The notes under the pieces were generated by a model. It searched no databases. It saw nothing but the letters and a program-made list of their open reading frames with translations, and was not told the origin of the DNA. Source: Amoebophrya sp. A120 (taxonomy: Eukaryota > Sar > Dinophyceae > Syndiniales > Amoebophryaceae). From it: 64,000 nt of DNA. A program made the translations under genes and the position numbers. Shown piece by piece: positions 26,001-38,300 of the stretch. The DNA lies in NCBI GenBank assembly GCA_905178155.1, contig CAJINV010000007.1, forward strand, positions 283,279 to 347,278, in the 5' to 3' direction. Each line of letters begins with the position of its first letter. Position 1 is the first letter of the stretch.

Positions 26001-29000
26001 CGTCGGGATTCTCAGCATTATAGTTCCTCTCGTCTATAACTTCCCGCCCTGTGACACGGACCCGCGATCCGCGTATCTGCTCCACGGGAGCGTGGGTATC
26101 AACCGCAAAAGTGTCGGGGTCTGGAGGAGTCATGCTGTTTTTGCATGACCAAGAAGGTCTGGCATGGAAGCCCTAGCATCACAGGTTTCGAGAAGCTTCC
26201 GCAATGCCGACTCCACATGACAAATCCCCCACTTTGATGACAGAAAGTGCAAGTGATAAGCTTTTGCTACCTATGCATGAGAGAGCTTTCTGTGTTCTGA
26301 AATGCGCATCACAAGTTTGTATTCTTCCAGACCCACACACATTTGCAATCCATAGTGGGCAAAGTAGTACCACACATCTGCTCCGCCGTCCTTCGAGGCG
26401 GCGAGATTCTTGAACTTCTTGACGGTATCCACCGCTTTCAAGTGGTACAGGTCTCTCACATAATTCCCGTCTAAATAAAGCGAAGAGGACGACGAAGCGG
26501 AACTGGATCTACAGACGCGGGGAGCAGCAGGGGATGATGACGTTCTTGAAGGGGTCTTATTCATGATTTTTACCCGAGTCGTTGTTTTTGCTGCTCCTCT
26601 TGTTCTTTTGTTCGACGCTGTCTGATCGTCAGATTCTCCTTGAAAATGATAATCATCAGGATTATGTGGTCCTGAGAGTTCTTCTTCTTCTCCCTCGTCG
26701 TCCCGCACCACCTCGCGATGAATATCAGAATCGTTCTCATCCTCAGCGGATAATATTAAACCTTGTTCATCAGTACCAGAGCTCGGCATCGTCGTGGAGG
26801 TTCTACTTGAGGTGGGCCCGCTGCTAATACTATAATCGCTACTACCCAGCCTCGAAAACATCTCCTCGATCTGTTCCTGGTGCCGGTCTAAAAGCAGGTC
26901 CTTCCCGAAGCCGACCGCACTACGCTCCCCGTTGACCACCAAAATTCGCAACGGCTTCCACTGGATCAAACTCGTGTCCAGTTCCATGCCAATTCTTTCC
27001 AAAAGGTTCTCGATCTTCGGGCTTTTGCGCAGTTCGATCTGGGGCGGGCCTTCCGAGAGGGTGCCACCGAGAACCTTGTTGATCATGGCGAGGTAGTGAT
27101 CTAACGCGTCAAGCGTCTGCTCCTCCTGCTGTTTAGGTTTGTCTTCATTTTCATCTCCTTGTTGCTGCGCATCATTTTTATGCTGGAATATTAAATGATG
27201 ACCTTGTTCCTGCTCCTGTTGCGCGCACCGCGCCAAGTCCTTGCAGTAGAGCAGCCCGCCCGTGGGATTCAGCGGATCGTCATACACGACCTTCGCATCG
27301 ACGGGGGGAAGGGAGTAAGTGATGGAGTGGAAGATTGTGGGAACCGCAGAAGTTGTTTTCACTGTCCACATGATTTTCGGCATGAACCTTGCGAACCCTC
27401 TGGCGTAGTTAATGTTTGCCGACTTTCCGTAAAATTGGACCTTCCGCTGCTCTTCGGGCAACAGAAGCAACCCCTCGTCGACAGCCTTCATCAGCAGATA
27501 AATCCGCAAGCGGTCGGCGCACACCGGCTTGTTGTGGGCCCCGCCGGTCGTTGCGAGAACAATGCCGTATTGCTCGAAAATGCTCGGAAATTGCATCAGC
27601 AGCCGGTCCGCATGCTTTTTGCACGCACTGCCGCACTTCCGACACAACCGGAATGTGTAAGAGGACACGGACAACGCCTTTGAAGAGGTGGAACTACTGC
27701 TGTCGAAAGTGTTAGAAGTACCCGAGCTGGTACTTTTGTCGGCCTCCTTGCCCTCGACAATCGCTGGCCAGTAGAACTTGTAAAAGTTGTTGTCTAAGTG
27801 GAAAGATGAATTCTCGTCAATTGTCGTGTTGTTCGGAACATTAAACCTGTTCATCTGGGCTGCCGCGAACAAAAACGCTGGTGGTGTTTTCAGACAAAAT
27901 TCCGTGACATCGATCACCGGCCTTCTGGTAGAAATCGGGTCGACGGAATTCAGATTGCTGGTGGAGTTCTTAGAGCTGTCAAGAAGATGTTGAGCGGTGT
28001 TCTGTCTGTTGTTACTCGTGGTCTTGTTGCTCATCTTGTTGTTCCCACTTGTGCTGCTCGCCGCGGTAGAAAGAGTTCCTCGGGGACTGCTTTCCATTAA
28101 TATTTCCGCAGCATTCGATGGTGTAGCAGCTCCAGGAACTGCGCCGCCGGAAGTTGTCAAAGTGTTCACCATCTTGCCATTCACCACTGCAAACTGCGAC
28201 GTCTGCAAAATGCGCTGTTGAGTACTAGCGCCGGCTCCTTGAAGTAGACTTCCGGTGGAGGGTGCAGTACCAGAGGTTGTCGTGGCAACTTCGGTCACGG
28301 TGGTTTTCATCGTTACCAAATTACTTCTGGTTGTTGTTGTTTTTCCCTTTGTGGACGCCGACGGCGACGTCGCGGAACGAGAAGTACAAGAACTGCAGCT
28401 TTCGAAGTATTTTTCGCGCAGTTTCGACCGCAGTTCCGCGATGATTTTTTTCGTCAGCGCTGCATCTTTGCTCACGAGGTAGTGCAAGATCCCTAGCTGG
28501 GACAACAGAATCAGGATCTGGTGCTCCTGGCTCGGGATAAAATGATGATCTTGTTCGAGGACATCGCTAGTACTTTTTGTTGTACTAGTAGCTGATGCTG
28601 ATCCAATCGGCACAAGCTCGACGTGAAAAAGGGGCTCGCGATTAGGATTGCCTCCCGTACTAGTACTCGTAGTAGTCCGATTCAACAATGTTGCTTGTCC
28701 CGCCGGAGAAAAATGCGTGGTGGGCGAGGACCCTCGCTCGTCGGCCGCCCAGGAGGTGGTGGAATTGGTTGTGAATAACAGATTTTGATTTTGATTTTCA
28801 CTGTCTACTGTACTGTCCGGGGGAAAATTGATGTTCTGTGCAGCAGCAGCATTAGTAAAACCGGGACCCCCGCCTGACGAACTTGTGCCGCTCATCCGCG
28901 CGTTCGTGCTTATTGCCGGGATGTGTTCCAGAAAGGCAACTAAAAACTTCTCCGACTTCGTCCCGGATTCCCGGTCCATCGTTTGCCTTGTCAAGTACAG

Positions 29001-30284
29001 AAACCATTGGTTCTGTTGCTGCTCCCGGAGGTCCGCAAAGTGAAAGGGCGGGGACGAAGGGAATAGTGAGGTGGCAGCTGCATTGCGGTAGTTTAAAAAA
29101 GAATTGTCCACTTCGCCCGAAGCTGCAGCAGTTGCTCCGGCTCCTGGTGGAGACGAGGTCGTCCGGTCCAGAGAAAAGTTGTTCCCGCCTCGCCTGTGCC
29201 ACAAAAACGCCTGCGCTTCCTGGTCATCCGCAGTGTCAGCCGCCTTCACAAGTTCCAGCGAAAACCCGACCAGAGTACAACTAGGGTCGTGTGGTGGACG
29301 TCGAGGGTCCTTGTTGTTCTCAGCGAAATTCATCATTTGTCCCGGTTCATGCTGCACAAAAAACGTGCGGGTGGTATTCTTGAAGGCGGTTGAATTCGAC
29401 AGATAATTCTCCTGTGCCGGCGCTCCTCCAGGATAGTTATAATCATTCTTCGACGACGTGGCTGTTGTTGTACTTGTCGTGGGGGTCGTCCCATTGTTCT
29501 GCTCAAGAAGACCACCTACACTGCTAGTACTATCTAGCTCGAAAAACGCCCGGATTTCCTGTTCCGCGGCCTGCAATATCAGTCGCGACAGTTGTTCCTT
29601 TTCGATTTGAAAAAACGGTGCGGGGAGCTTTCGGATCCGGATCAGAACCTTTTTCAAATTCTTCAACAAGTTCTGTGCGTACTGCCGATTCAGCGCATTC
29701 GGCGGCAGAGTGATGCCGAACGGGTTCAAAACTGGATGGAAGGGACTGCCAGGAGCGCCGCTACTGCTGCTCTCGGTTCTAATTACAGGAGGGTCGCGAC
29801 GACCAGAGGTAGAATCGGGCAAAAATGACTGCTCGTCGTGGTGGCCCCCGATTCTATTCAGCATTGGTGATGTTGTTCCACCTTGACCTGCCACCGGCCC
29901 TTGTGCACTTCCAAAAGCTGCCGGAGGAGGTCCTGGAGGTCCTGCAGTTATGTTGCTTTGCAGGACAAGCTGCCTCATCAGGTCCAGGAAAAGTACATTC
30001 CGGGGGTCGACGAGTGGAGCGCCGGGGGAAGGAGCTGCAGCTCCGGCCATCGAGGGTGTCATGGTAGCGGAAGTAGCTCCACCTGCAGCTGCACCTGGCG
30101 CTTGTTGTACCAACATCTTCTCCTGCTGTCGAAAATTATAGTCCTTCTGTTGTTTCAAATACTGCAGTTTCGCCACCTCGTAGCGGCTCCCCGGAGATAA
30201 ATCATCAGGCTTGCTAGTGCTTTGGAGGGGCCCAGCAGTTTTCCCCGACGGGAGATTCTTTTTTTTCCTGGTATTGGGCTGCAT
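20008..30284 (-). CDS. Large protein with candidate CHAT/caspase-like domain and one transmembrane span
   Basis: Exons: 30284-26355, 26096-25908, 25645-25554, 25404-25235, 24948-24844, 24672-24165, 23948-23596, 23321-23040, 22777-22704, 22435-22316, 21106-21032, 20752-20614, 20278-20008; about 2,080 residues. Exon 1 (about 1,310 residues) is largely Ser/Thr/Asn-rich low complexity, with a more ordered Cys/His-containing block around 27200-27700. From about residue 1110 the order of elements resembles a CHAT peptidase: strand PLRILVVNG, a helix, then after an acidic insert ADVWYYFAH (possible catalytic His), then FVILLGCYTHTAGKVF (possible catalytic Cys, about 1415), then YGVPTVCSQGQ and a helix FGLGLLRR. 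This is a weak family match by eye, and the usual GHG is absent. A hydrophobic helix WIAVGIIALVACLGLALG (about 1705-1725) suggests a membrane anchor. The C-terminal 350 residues are unrecognised. The motif SDFDFEKV occurs twice around intron 10. The exon 11/12 splice needs a 1-bp offset from the simple duplication rule. Confidence 0.72.
20279..20613. mobile_element. Introner C7 (family C)
   Basis: 335 bp; left TATCAGAAGGAAAAATC; right end altered (TTTTTCAAGTCCGTA). Duplication ATCCG. Joins NALLG to FPMDEV in the CHAT-like gene. Confidence 0.85.
20753..21031. mobile_element. Introner B7 (family B)
   Basis: 279 bp; flanks TTGCCC / TGGCCC. The open frame (HPWGNRDVF) needs the splice one base away from the simple duplication rule. 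Confidence 0.83.
21107..22315. mobile_element. Introner E2 (family E), split by a retro-insertion
   Basis: Ends TATCCTGTGCAAAAGTATCG and ATACTTTTGCAGTTCATA belong to one E element of about 150 bp. It is interrupted by 21228-22269. Flanks CACTT / CACCT (4 of 5). It still splices in frame (FEKV to QVTPSD). Confidence 0.85.
21228..22269 (-). mobile_element. Retroposed insertion with poly(A) tail inside introner E2
   Basis: The 17-bp word AAATTTGTAATGCATCT occurs at 21211-21227 and again at 22270-22286. A T run (about 21227-21239) begins the insert, so on the minus strand it ends in poly(A) next to the duplication. This is the signature of LINE-type target-primed reverse transcription. The 1.04-kb body carries a repeated word CTCCTGAGACCTTAGAGGGG near 21715 and 21752 but no frame I recognise. 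I did not find a dinoflagellate spliced-leader relic. It may be a copied non-coding or truncated mRNA. Confidence 0.75.
22436..22703. mobile_element. Introner A14 (family A)
   Basis: 268 bp; duplication TTGTT. Joins NTAAN to NLITQ. Confidence 0.88.
22778..23039. mobile_element. Introner A15 (family A)
   Basis: 262 bp; variant TATCAACTGTAAA. Flanks GCGGT / ACGGT (4 of 5). Confidence 0.87.
23322..23595. mobile_element. Introner A16 (family A)
   Basis: 274 bp; duplication CCTTC. Both ends carry small insertions (GGGTCCTCTGG; CAGATCGATATTTGC). Confidence 0.86.
23949..24164. mobile_element. Introner D5 (family D)
   Basis: 216 bp; ends TATGAATGTGCACAAC / TTGTGCACTTTCATA. Flanks GGCGG / GGTGC. 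Joins DLQQH to LSISED. Confidence 0.86.
24673..24843. mobile_element. Introner G2 (family G), compact copy
   Basis: 171 bp; ends TATCCCAAAGAAAAAAGC / GCTTTTTTCTGTGTGATA. Duplication TCGAG. This is the reference copy for recognising enlarged G1. Confidence 0.86.
24949..25234. mobile_element. Introner B8 (family B)
   Basis: 286 bp; duplication TCGCC. Joins LLRRVA to KLLVES in the CHAT-like region. Confidence 0.88.
25405..25553. mobile_element. Introner E3 (family E)
   Basis: 149 bp; duplication ACAGC. Joins FLQEL to SDDDK, just before the candidate catalytic Cys exon. Confidence 0.87.
25646..25907. mobile_element. Introner A17 (family A)
   Basis: 262 bp; duplication AGGGA. Joins SSSAP to SALKHV. 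Confidence 0.88.
26097..26354. mobile_element. Introner A18 (family A); first intron of the CHAT-like gene
   Basis: 258 bp; duplication GTGGG. Joins YYFAH to APVEQ. Confidence 0.88.
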
Positions 30285-32341
30285 GACTTGCTATGTGCTA
30301 TGCTTGTACGAATTATAAAGATGTATTTGATGTGCTCCTGTTATGGGGATGTTCCTGCTACCGGTAGGTAGATTAGAGCCACATCATAAATATGATCCCA
30401 TGCGGGAAAAATCTCCCGAGTTGGATTTGGTACGGTATCAAAGAAAAATGTACTTATACTCTGTGCAATACTGATGATGTTAGTTCTACTTTTTATCATG
30501 TATGAAATAGATCAACACAAAGATGCTCATAGACTGCTGCTTATCGTCCTGTATTTGTGGGTATGTTGCAGCAATCAATGTCGCACTTTTTTTACTGCGG
30601 TCGTGAGAAAACAACATCGTAAAATCTTCAAAGCGTGGTCGATTTCTTCCAGACTACTAGTTGCACTACTTTATTTCGTAGCAAAAGATAACTTTTTTTC
30701 GAACCAGCATCGGACTTGTCTTTATTACAGAACGCGTTCCGTGCGGCATATCTAGACATGTGATCGGTGGGTCATGGATCTTCACTAGTGCCAGCAAGTA
30801 GATCTTCTGCGATTTTGATTGAAAGTTAACATGAACATGTTGACCTCAGACTTGTTTGCGGACCACATGCAAGTCGTTTTGTCGATCCATATTCAAGTCG
30901 TTTTGTTATTTCTCGCGCAGGATCTTCGAAGTCGCGGTGATTAGATTTGCATCTCAATATCACTTCAGCTTTATGTCAGCCCGCCGAGGTGGACACCGAA
31001 ATATACACATCTTCAAAACCGAAAAGGATTGGGCTGTCACTGCACATCTATTCGACGCCTCCTCGGGGCCGAGCGAGTGTTATTGCTCATCCTGGAGCAG
31101 TCGTGCTGTGGTCCTCCAGCACTTGTTGGAATAAAAAAGCTACTATACCGACGGTATCCGAATATTAGTAGAGCTCCACCGAATTTTTGAATATTGAAGC
31201 TTATTATTTGATTGAACCGTGATCGTAGCAAGCGGAATTCATCTAATGCAAATTATGTGATCTCGGTGGGCTGGCATAGTACCGCTGCAGCTTTTCATGC
31301 AAGCTATGTCCTGCTTGTTCCCAGAACTGCTCGTCCTCGTGAGTCATAGAATAAAACCTGCATGATGATCTATGTCTTGCGATGTTTATCTTTCGGACCA
31401 CCCAGACCACCTATGTGATGCATGTATCAATTTCAACATCCACAAAGCAGAACATCAAGCGGCTAGGTAAACTATACCGCAGATGAAAGGTGCCAGAAGG
31501 CAACATTGCAACGACTCGCTAAGTGCTGACCACTGTGGAACCAGCCACGCAAAAGCGAGCAGAAGCAGTGCTCATGATTTTCTATCAGTTAGCTTCCGCG
31601 CTGTACTGTGCAGGGTTTGCCTAAAGTCCGACGATCGTGTTCGAAATATCTACTACTTGCTTCATCATAGCGTAGTATTTATTCGAGCTTTATTCGATCG
31701 ACTAAATCGCGCCGCGCCAGTGTGCTAACTTAAACTTTTCACTCTTCCTTGTGTAGCCTAAAAGATGACCATGGATATCACCACGACCACCACCTCTAGA
31801 CTACTATGCTTCTATGATGTACTTTACTTCTTGTACTAGGGAAAAAAAGGAAAATCTCCGAAAGATTTTCGTTTGCTGAATTATGTCAGGATTTTACATG
31901 TACCATGCTGATGATGAAAATATGCTCATAGCAGATTTGTTGAAGATGCAGATGTAAATGTATGAGAAAGGAGGATAGTGTAGTAGTAAATGCACAAAAC
32001 GATTTACGCAGAAGTATGTGGTAAAAAAAAAAATAACTCGCTTGTACAACTATTTTTCGGGTCACTTCTCGAATAGTTGTACAACAACTCAGTACAAGTT
32101 GTTAGACTCAACTTATCACAACTCATGTAGACTCACTGTAAAAATTCTACTTGTATGTACTAAAAAACTGTGGAAAGTGAACAAACTCGTTCGACTTTAG
32201 CCTGAATGGTGCTGTGTAGTTGAATTTGCATTTCCTATCCCTCTTCTCGGCGCATCATGATGACGAAAATAACCCGCAAAAGAATTGTGTTCAGAAAAAC
32301 GACGACTGTGGAGGAAAAAGCGATCCTATCATCAGACGCAG
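30285..32341. other. Intergenic gap upstream of the CHAT-like gene
   Basis: AT-rich sequence without introners or convincing coding. It presumably contains the promoter of the gene starting at 30284, but no core element could be recognised. Confidence 0.5.
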
Positions 32342-34701
32342 TTCTGTTTGTATAAAAAAAAATCCGAATTATCCCGTGCGGAATTCAACATCGTTAAGGG
32401 CCCAAAGAGACTGACGAAGAAAAATCGCAGAAATGCTGCGTCGAGGAACAGAGAAAAAATCTTGGCCCCGGGAGGGTTGCGAACGAGCGCAACTACCACA
32501 TGCTTGAAACAAATGAGGGGGGGCCCGCCAGGTTTAGGCGAAATGGGCGCCCCGAATTTTTTCAAGCCCGAAAAAAAATTGCCAAGCTGAAAAGACAAAA
32601 ATCCGCCCGGCGCGTTACCGCCTGACCGCCAGGCGGTAAGGGCAAGGCGCCGCGCGAGCGAGGAAAAACATGAAAGCCCGCCGCGCGCGAGCGACGAAAA
32701 ACTTTCGCCAAGGAGGCGCAAAGGGGGGCGGGGCGCCGAACCATCTGGCGCAGGCTCGGCAGCATAAAAAAATCGCGCGCGCAGCGCGCGGGCGAGAAAA
32801 ACATTTTGCGCCCCCGGCGCAGAAGCGTCGGGCCCGACGAAGCAGCGCCGGGCGTGTGCGTTTTTGTGCAGCCGGCGAAGAGCCGCCGAACGAGGTGCCA
32901 CGGCCCCGTCCCACATCGCGCGCGGCCGAAAAATTTCGTTTTTTCCGCAGCCGACACAGAAGCGCCGAGCGCGATGCCTCAGCGCCGACCCTCGTCAAGG
33001 TCCGCGCGCGCAACGCGCGGGCGGAGAAAAAAACTCTGCCCGATCGGCAAACCGGCCCCGGGCGGACTCTGTATGTTACCGGCTTTGGTAAATTGCCGCG
33101 CGCGCAGCGCGCGGGCGAAAGTTTTTTTTTTTGTTTGCCCAGCCGGCACAAGCAACAACGAACACCGGACCAACGCGGTAGGCCCCGACACTGATCAAAG
33201 TCTGCGCGCGCAGGAACGCGCGGGCGCGGAAAATTTTTCGCCACTCCGCGGCCACAGACATATCGCAGAGATGGCCGCGGGCTTCACGCGCGCGCACCGC
33301 CCCGCCTGACATGCGATCGATACGGCAGCAATGCTGGCCCCGGCCTTGAGAAAAACTAACCCACCACGCGCACGGCGCGCGGGCGACGAAAAATTTCCGT
33401 AAAGCGAAAAAGAGCACGCAGCGCCAAACAGTGTGGCCGGGCGAAGTAAAGGGTCCCTGCGCGCGAAAAAAGCTTCGCACTCCCGGCGCAGTAGCTCCAA
33501 GCGCGTTTCATCTGTGCAGCCGGCACAAGAACGTCGAGCGCGATGCCGCGACCTCGTCCGGGTCCGCCCCTAATCGCGCGCGTGCGCAAAAAGATCGCTT
33601 TTGCGAAACCGCTACAAAGGCCCGCGCGCGCAGCGCGAAAAAATTTTTTGCCCGGCCGGCACAAGCAACAACGCCGAACACGGTAGGCCCCGACCCTGAG
33701 TGATCAAAATCTGCGCGCACGCCAGCGCGCGGGCGAGGAAACAAAATTTCTTCGCCCCTCGCCGGCCAAAGACATATCACACAGGCGGCCGCGGGCTTCA
33801 ACCGCGCGGGCGAAGTACGATTTTTCGCAACTGAGAGAGCGGAGGCGAAGAATGAATGCCGTCCCCGGCTCCCGCGTGGGTGCGCGCGCGCTGCGTGCGC
33901 GCGAAGAAAAAAATTTCGGCCCCCGCGCCCGGATCCGGCTGCGGGCTTCACAATCACGGGCGGAGAGAGCTTTTATTTTCAAAACCTTGAGGGCCCGCGC
34001 GGGCAAGGCAATACTTTTACAAAAAATTTGGCCGCGCGGCACACTTGCAAACAGACCGCGCGCGGCTTCGGCCTCTCTTCAGGCTTCGCGAGCGCACGCA
34101 AAGGTTCGCCACTAACAGCGCGACGCTGGACAGAATGAGGCGTGCCACGTCAGAAGCAAAAACCGCGAGAGGGTAGCGAAGGTGGGAAGCTTCGTCGTTC
34201 TATTTGCAACGAGGGGGGGGCAGAGCTAGAAAGCGAACCGATGGAACACGCAATGCCGCGCGGTTTCGTTGCGTCGGATTTCGTAGGAAAGGGGGGCAGC
34301 CCCCCTCGGCTGAAACACGTCGGCCATGGCGAAGGAAAGGGGCGAGCGAAAGATAAAAGGCAGCGAACCAGCCCGGCGCCCCGATGCCAGGCTAGCACCA
34401 ACAAGGCACTGAATAGCGATGGCGCGCCGGCCTAGCGCAATCCCTTCCAGCGCGCCGGCGCGACGGTGGCGACCGGTAACAAACCCACCAAGCGCGCCCC
34501 GTCTGATGCGCTCGCCCCGTGTTGCGCCAGGAGTGTCCTTCTTGTCGTTTCCTGGCATATTCTCGCAGGGGGAATGTCTTTGAGGGAGAATCTCTTTAGG
34601 CCGTCGGTAGAATTTCTTTGAGATTTTTTTTTTCCCAACATATTTCTGTTTGGATTTAAAAAAAATCCGAATTATCCCGTGCGGAATTCAACATCGTTAA
34701 G
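32342..34701. repeat. GC-rich palindromic island bounded by 57-bp direct repeats
   Basis: Near-identical words of about 57 bp, from TCTGTTTG to CATCGTTAAG, lie at 32342-32398 and 34644-34701. The 2.25 kb between them differs sharply in composition. It is very GC-rich and contains at least nine copies of a palindrome-like module (GCGCGCAGCGCGCGGGCGA followed by an A run), near 32677, 32768, 33005, 33098, 33203, 33366, 33622, 33711 and 33882. A longer unit starting GCCGGCACAAGCAACAACG recurs near 33132 and 33656. Long open frames here reflect composition. It may be an inserted element with long duplication or a recombination product. Confidence 0.6.
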
Positions 34702-35354
34702 TAGTCTAGTGCATCTCGATGCACGACCCTGTGCAGCAACTTAGAACTAGACTACCTGCGCTAGAGGATTTCTTCTTCAAAGAAACTTTTTGTTTTTGGA
34801 TAAACTTCTTCAGCCTGCCAAAAGTGTCGCTTGGAGGTTGTGACACAGGAGGTCGCCGGTGTTGATTTGTAGTATGTATAGCAATAGGAATAGCTACTAC
34901 TACGTGTATATCAAGTGTAAAAATGTCTGGGTCTGGAATATTGCGAGATTTGTCATGCTTGTCTGGCATGACAAAAAAGTTTGTGATGCGTGTCCAAGAA
35001 GAGACCCTTTTTCCTGTCATGCAAAAACGCAGTTTCTCATGCGAAAAACGCAACACAAAGAAGCGCAGATATTTCTCATGCTTGGCTGTGCATTACAGAG
35101 CATTCACCACTCCCAACACAGCATTACAAGTTTCCAGACCCAGACATTTTTACATTTGATAGTGTAGTGAGTAAAATACTAAATCGGTCTTCAGCACAAC
35201 GTAAAAATGCTGTAATGCTAAGTTGTACGCAACTGCTGAAGTACCGAAGCAACCCTGGTTCGGCTGCTGTTGCTCGCGGTGTGCTGGTCGCTAGAATGTT
35301 GAGTCACGACTCAACTTACTCTACTCTACTACCAAAAACTCAACTTACCTACAA
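34702..35354. other. Gap or 3' flank of the glycosyltransferase gene, with one introner
   Basis: It lies directly downstream of the stop at 35355. A donor-like GTAAGT occurs on the minus strand just after the stop. Introner A33 occupies 34919-35161, so part of this region may be a spliced 3' UTR. Confidence 0.4.
34919..35161. mobile_element. Introner A33 (family A) outside any recognised coding region
   Basis: 243 bp; ends TATCAAGTGTAAA / TTTACATTTGATA. Perfect duplication GTGTA. It lies about 195 bp beyond the glycosyltransferase stop. Confidence 0.87.
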
Positions 35355-38300
35355 TTAATTTGCCGCAACGACGTTCTTTACTTCATCTCCTGGCCCCTCC
35401 GTAGCAACCTGGCTGATACAACTACTCCTCCTATCATTATTTCGTCCGCAAATAACTTCTACGCTACTGCTACTACTACTACTGCTATTCCTGCTTCCAT
35501 TTCTTGCGCCCCCGCTGGAATTAGTTCGCGATGCCCGTCGCCCAAAGATGTTGTTTCGCTCCAGAAATGGTCGCGGCTGGCTCTCCTGACTTGTTTTCGT
35601 ACTAGAAGTGGGCTTTTCATCATCATCAGCATGATGATGGAAATTTCTAAACAAAGTAGTCCCGGCCGTCCTTGAAGTTGTAAAAACCGCTATCCTGAGT
35701 AAAAACGTACCCACACCAGAGTTGTAATGCAAATCTGAATGCTGAACATGTTTCTCATGCGAAGCCCCATGAGAAGCATTTTCTCATCGTGTTTTGCAAT
35801 TTGTCATGCTCCAATCAGCATCGTATGCTCAATCTGTGATGCTGCTCAGCTAGCTCAAACAGCACTACACTACGAATCCAAATTTGTCATGCAAAACAGC
35901 CAAAAGTTGTGGATTTGTCTAGCCAATTCCCCATCTTGACTATGGTGTGGGTACGTTTTTACTCAGGATAACCGCTGGGACATTATCAAAGGTACTACTT
36001 TCTGTGCTGTCTAAGGTACTTTCTAAGGTTGTTGAAGCCGATTCAACAGATGCATCGACTGCCTCCGAAGCATCGAGATCGGTCGAATCCTCCTCTTCGG
36101 AAAGAATGGATTCGATATCTTCACTTTTGTTCTCAGAAGTTTGTGATCTACTACTGTTCGATTGGGAGAACACGATGGCCTCGGCCTCCCTCTGCGTGTC
36201 CCGCAGTTGGAAGTTTTCGCAACTATAGTCCTCCTCCGCAGAAGTTCCATCAGCCGCTGCGATATCGCAAGAAAAAACTGTTTCACTGTAAACTTGTGAT
36301 GCATAAAAATGGAACACAGAACCATTTGTCTTGCTAAAAATGCAAGAAAGTGAATTTTTAGCTGTGTTTTCCCTTAGGAAGCTTGCATGGCAAATTTTCT
36401 CTGTCATGCTGAACAAACTTGTGATGCAAAAGGAAAAGTTGCAAGATCCTTACAGTGAAACACTTTTTTCCTGTGATATGCGACCACCGTCCCACAATGA
36501 ACATAGGCGTCGCCCCCGGTGATCAGGTCAAAAGTGACGGGAGAATATCCTGTGCAAAAACGTCCCCACCCCATAGTCAAGTCGGTAATAATCTGCAACA
36601 CAAATCTCCAAGTTTTGGGAGTTTTGCATGACAAGCTTCCATCTGTAGAGTCGTGCTGTTTAGCAAGGGTAATCGCATGAGAAAGCCAGCCTCTCATCCT
36701 GTTTACAGCATTACAAAGTCTAAAACACGATCGGAAATGCCTCTCACGCAGATCCGCATTGCAAATGTTCCTGTCATTGCGCATTTGCACGACAACTCTG
36801 GGGTGGGGGCGTTTTTGCTCAGGATAGAGAATCGCCGTGCTTTTGTGCCAGCTGGAACTTCGTGGTGTCCTCCTCGGCGGCGTTAAAAATACCCGAAGCC
36901 TGCCCTCCGGTGAGGACGATAGGGACGATCGTGTGCTGCTGGAGGTCGTGTTCTTGACCATTCTTAGAATTTCCGTTATCATCGATTGCTCCTGCTTGTT
37001 CTTTCGCTGGTTCCTGTTCCTCCGACCGGTAAAATTCCCTTCCGACCGGGGCCAACTGTTCGCGAAGGAATTTGGTCCAGGACAGGTCAGCGACATACCG
37101 CTCGACCCTGTTGTCGCGCTGCCCGTTTCCGCCCAAAACAACCTGTGCGGGGAGAAAGACTCGGTTTTCTTCCTCCCGCTTCTGTGCCTCCGTGAGTTGT
37201 GCGTGCCACACCCACCGCGTCTGCGGCAAAGAGTACAGGTGCATCTTGGTCTCCTGATTCAACAACCGGGCCGGCAGGGGCACCAGCAGCTCGGACAAGT
37301 TGGTTTGGTGCAGATGCTATGAACTTCAAAAGCATCGTACTCGTAGTATTGCAACACAAATTACCTCAGCATGACAAAGAGAATTTGTCATGCTGATTTA
37401 GCTAGAAAATGAAATTTGTCTTGCAGGACTGCGATTAGTACGAGTACGATGCTTTTGCACAGGATAGGTGCTCCGCGTTCCGGTGGATCAGCTTCCGCAC
37501 CATGTCCGCATACTGCATTCGCTGCCCAGTGTTCTTGCGAAAACTGATCGCCAGATTGGTTCCCGCGGCAACGTTGACGAAGTTGTTGCTATCGTACCTT
37601 TTGCCCTCCGCCAAGGCTTTGTCGCGCAAGACCATGCGCGCCGCGACCAAGTGCGCCTCTGTGTCAGATTTGGACTTCATCCCCCTGGCGTCGAAAACGT
37701 GAGAAAGCGGCCGCCACGCAGAGTTCGTGTTTCGGTCTTTCAGACACTTCCTCACTCGGAGGTCCAAGTAGTAGCAGAACTTTTTCCACAAGTCGATGCC
37801 GTACTCCTCTTGCAAGGTCACCAGCCGCTGCACCGCTTCGCCTTCCGTCGGGGCCAGCAGCTTGTAGGTGTCCCCGTTGGCGGCCACGGTCTGGAGGATG
37901 GAGAGCAAATTCGTGCCGCTCGCAAAGGTGATTTGCCCGTGCTTGTTGCCGATTTCTTCCGCGCTCTCTTCCGACCCGGATAACAGCCCGAAGCTGACGT
38001 GGATCTTGTGCTGAATTGCATGTGGTTGCAACACGCCAAACTCATCAACGGCGGTCGCGAACTTCTCCACCGAGGTCCTGTCGCTGCTACGTGCCGAGTA
38101 CATGTCCTCCAGCTTCTTCTGCAACCAGTCCCGGGGGGACACGTTTTGCTTCAAACTGTCAAAGTCGATGTACCCCAAACGCACTTCGTCCGCCACCATT
38201 TCGAATTTTCCGACAGAACCGACCTTGGGCCAGTTGAAGGGGTCGTCGTGGCGGTCGTTTGTCAGTTTCAGCTGCGCTTTTACCGCGGGCTTGAGACAGA

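Noticed and set aside
32615-33244. Long open frames on both strands in the GC-rich island
   Set aside because: They arise from GC-rich, stop-poor palindromic repeats and have overlapping equivalents in most frames; no domain is visible.
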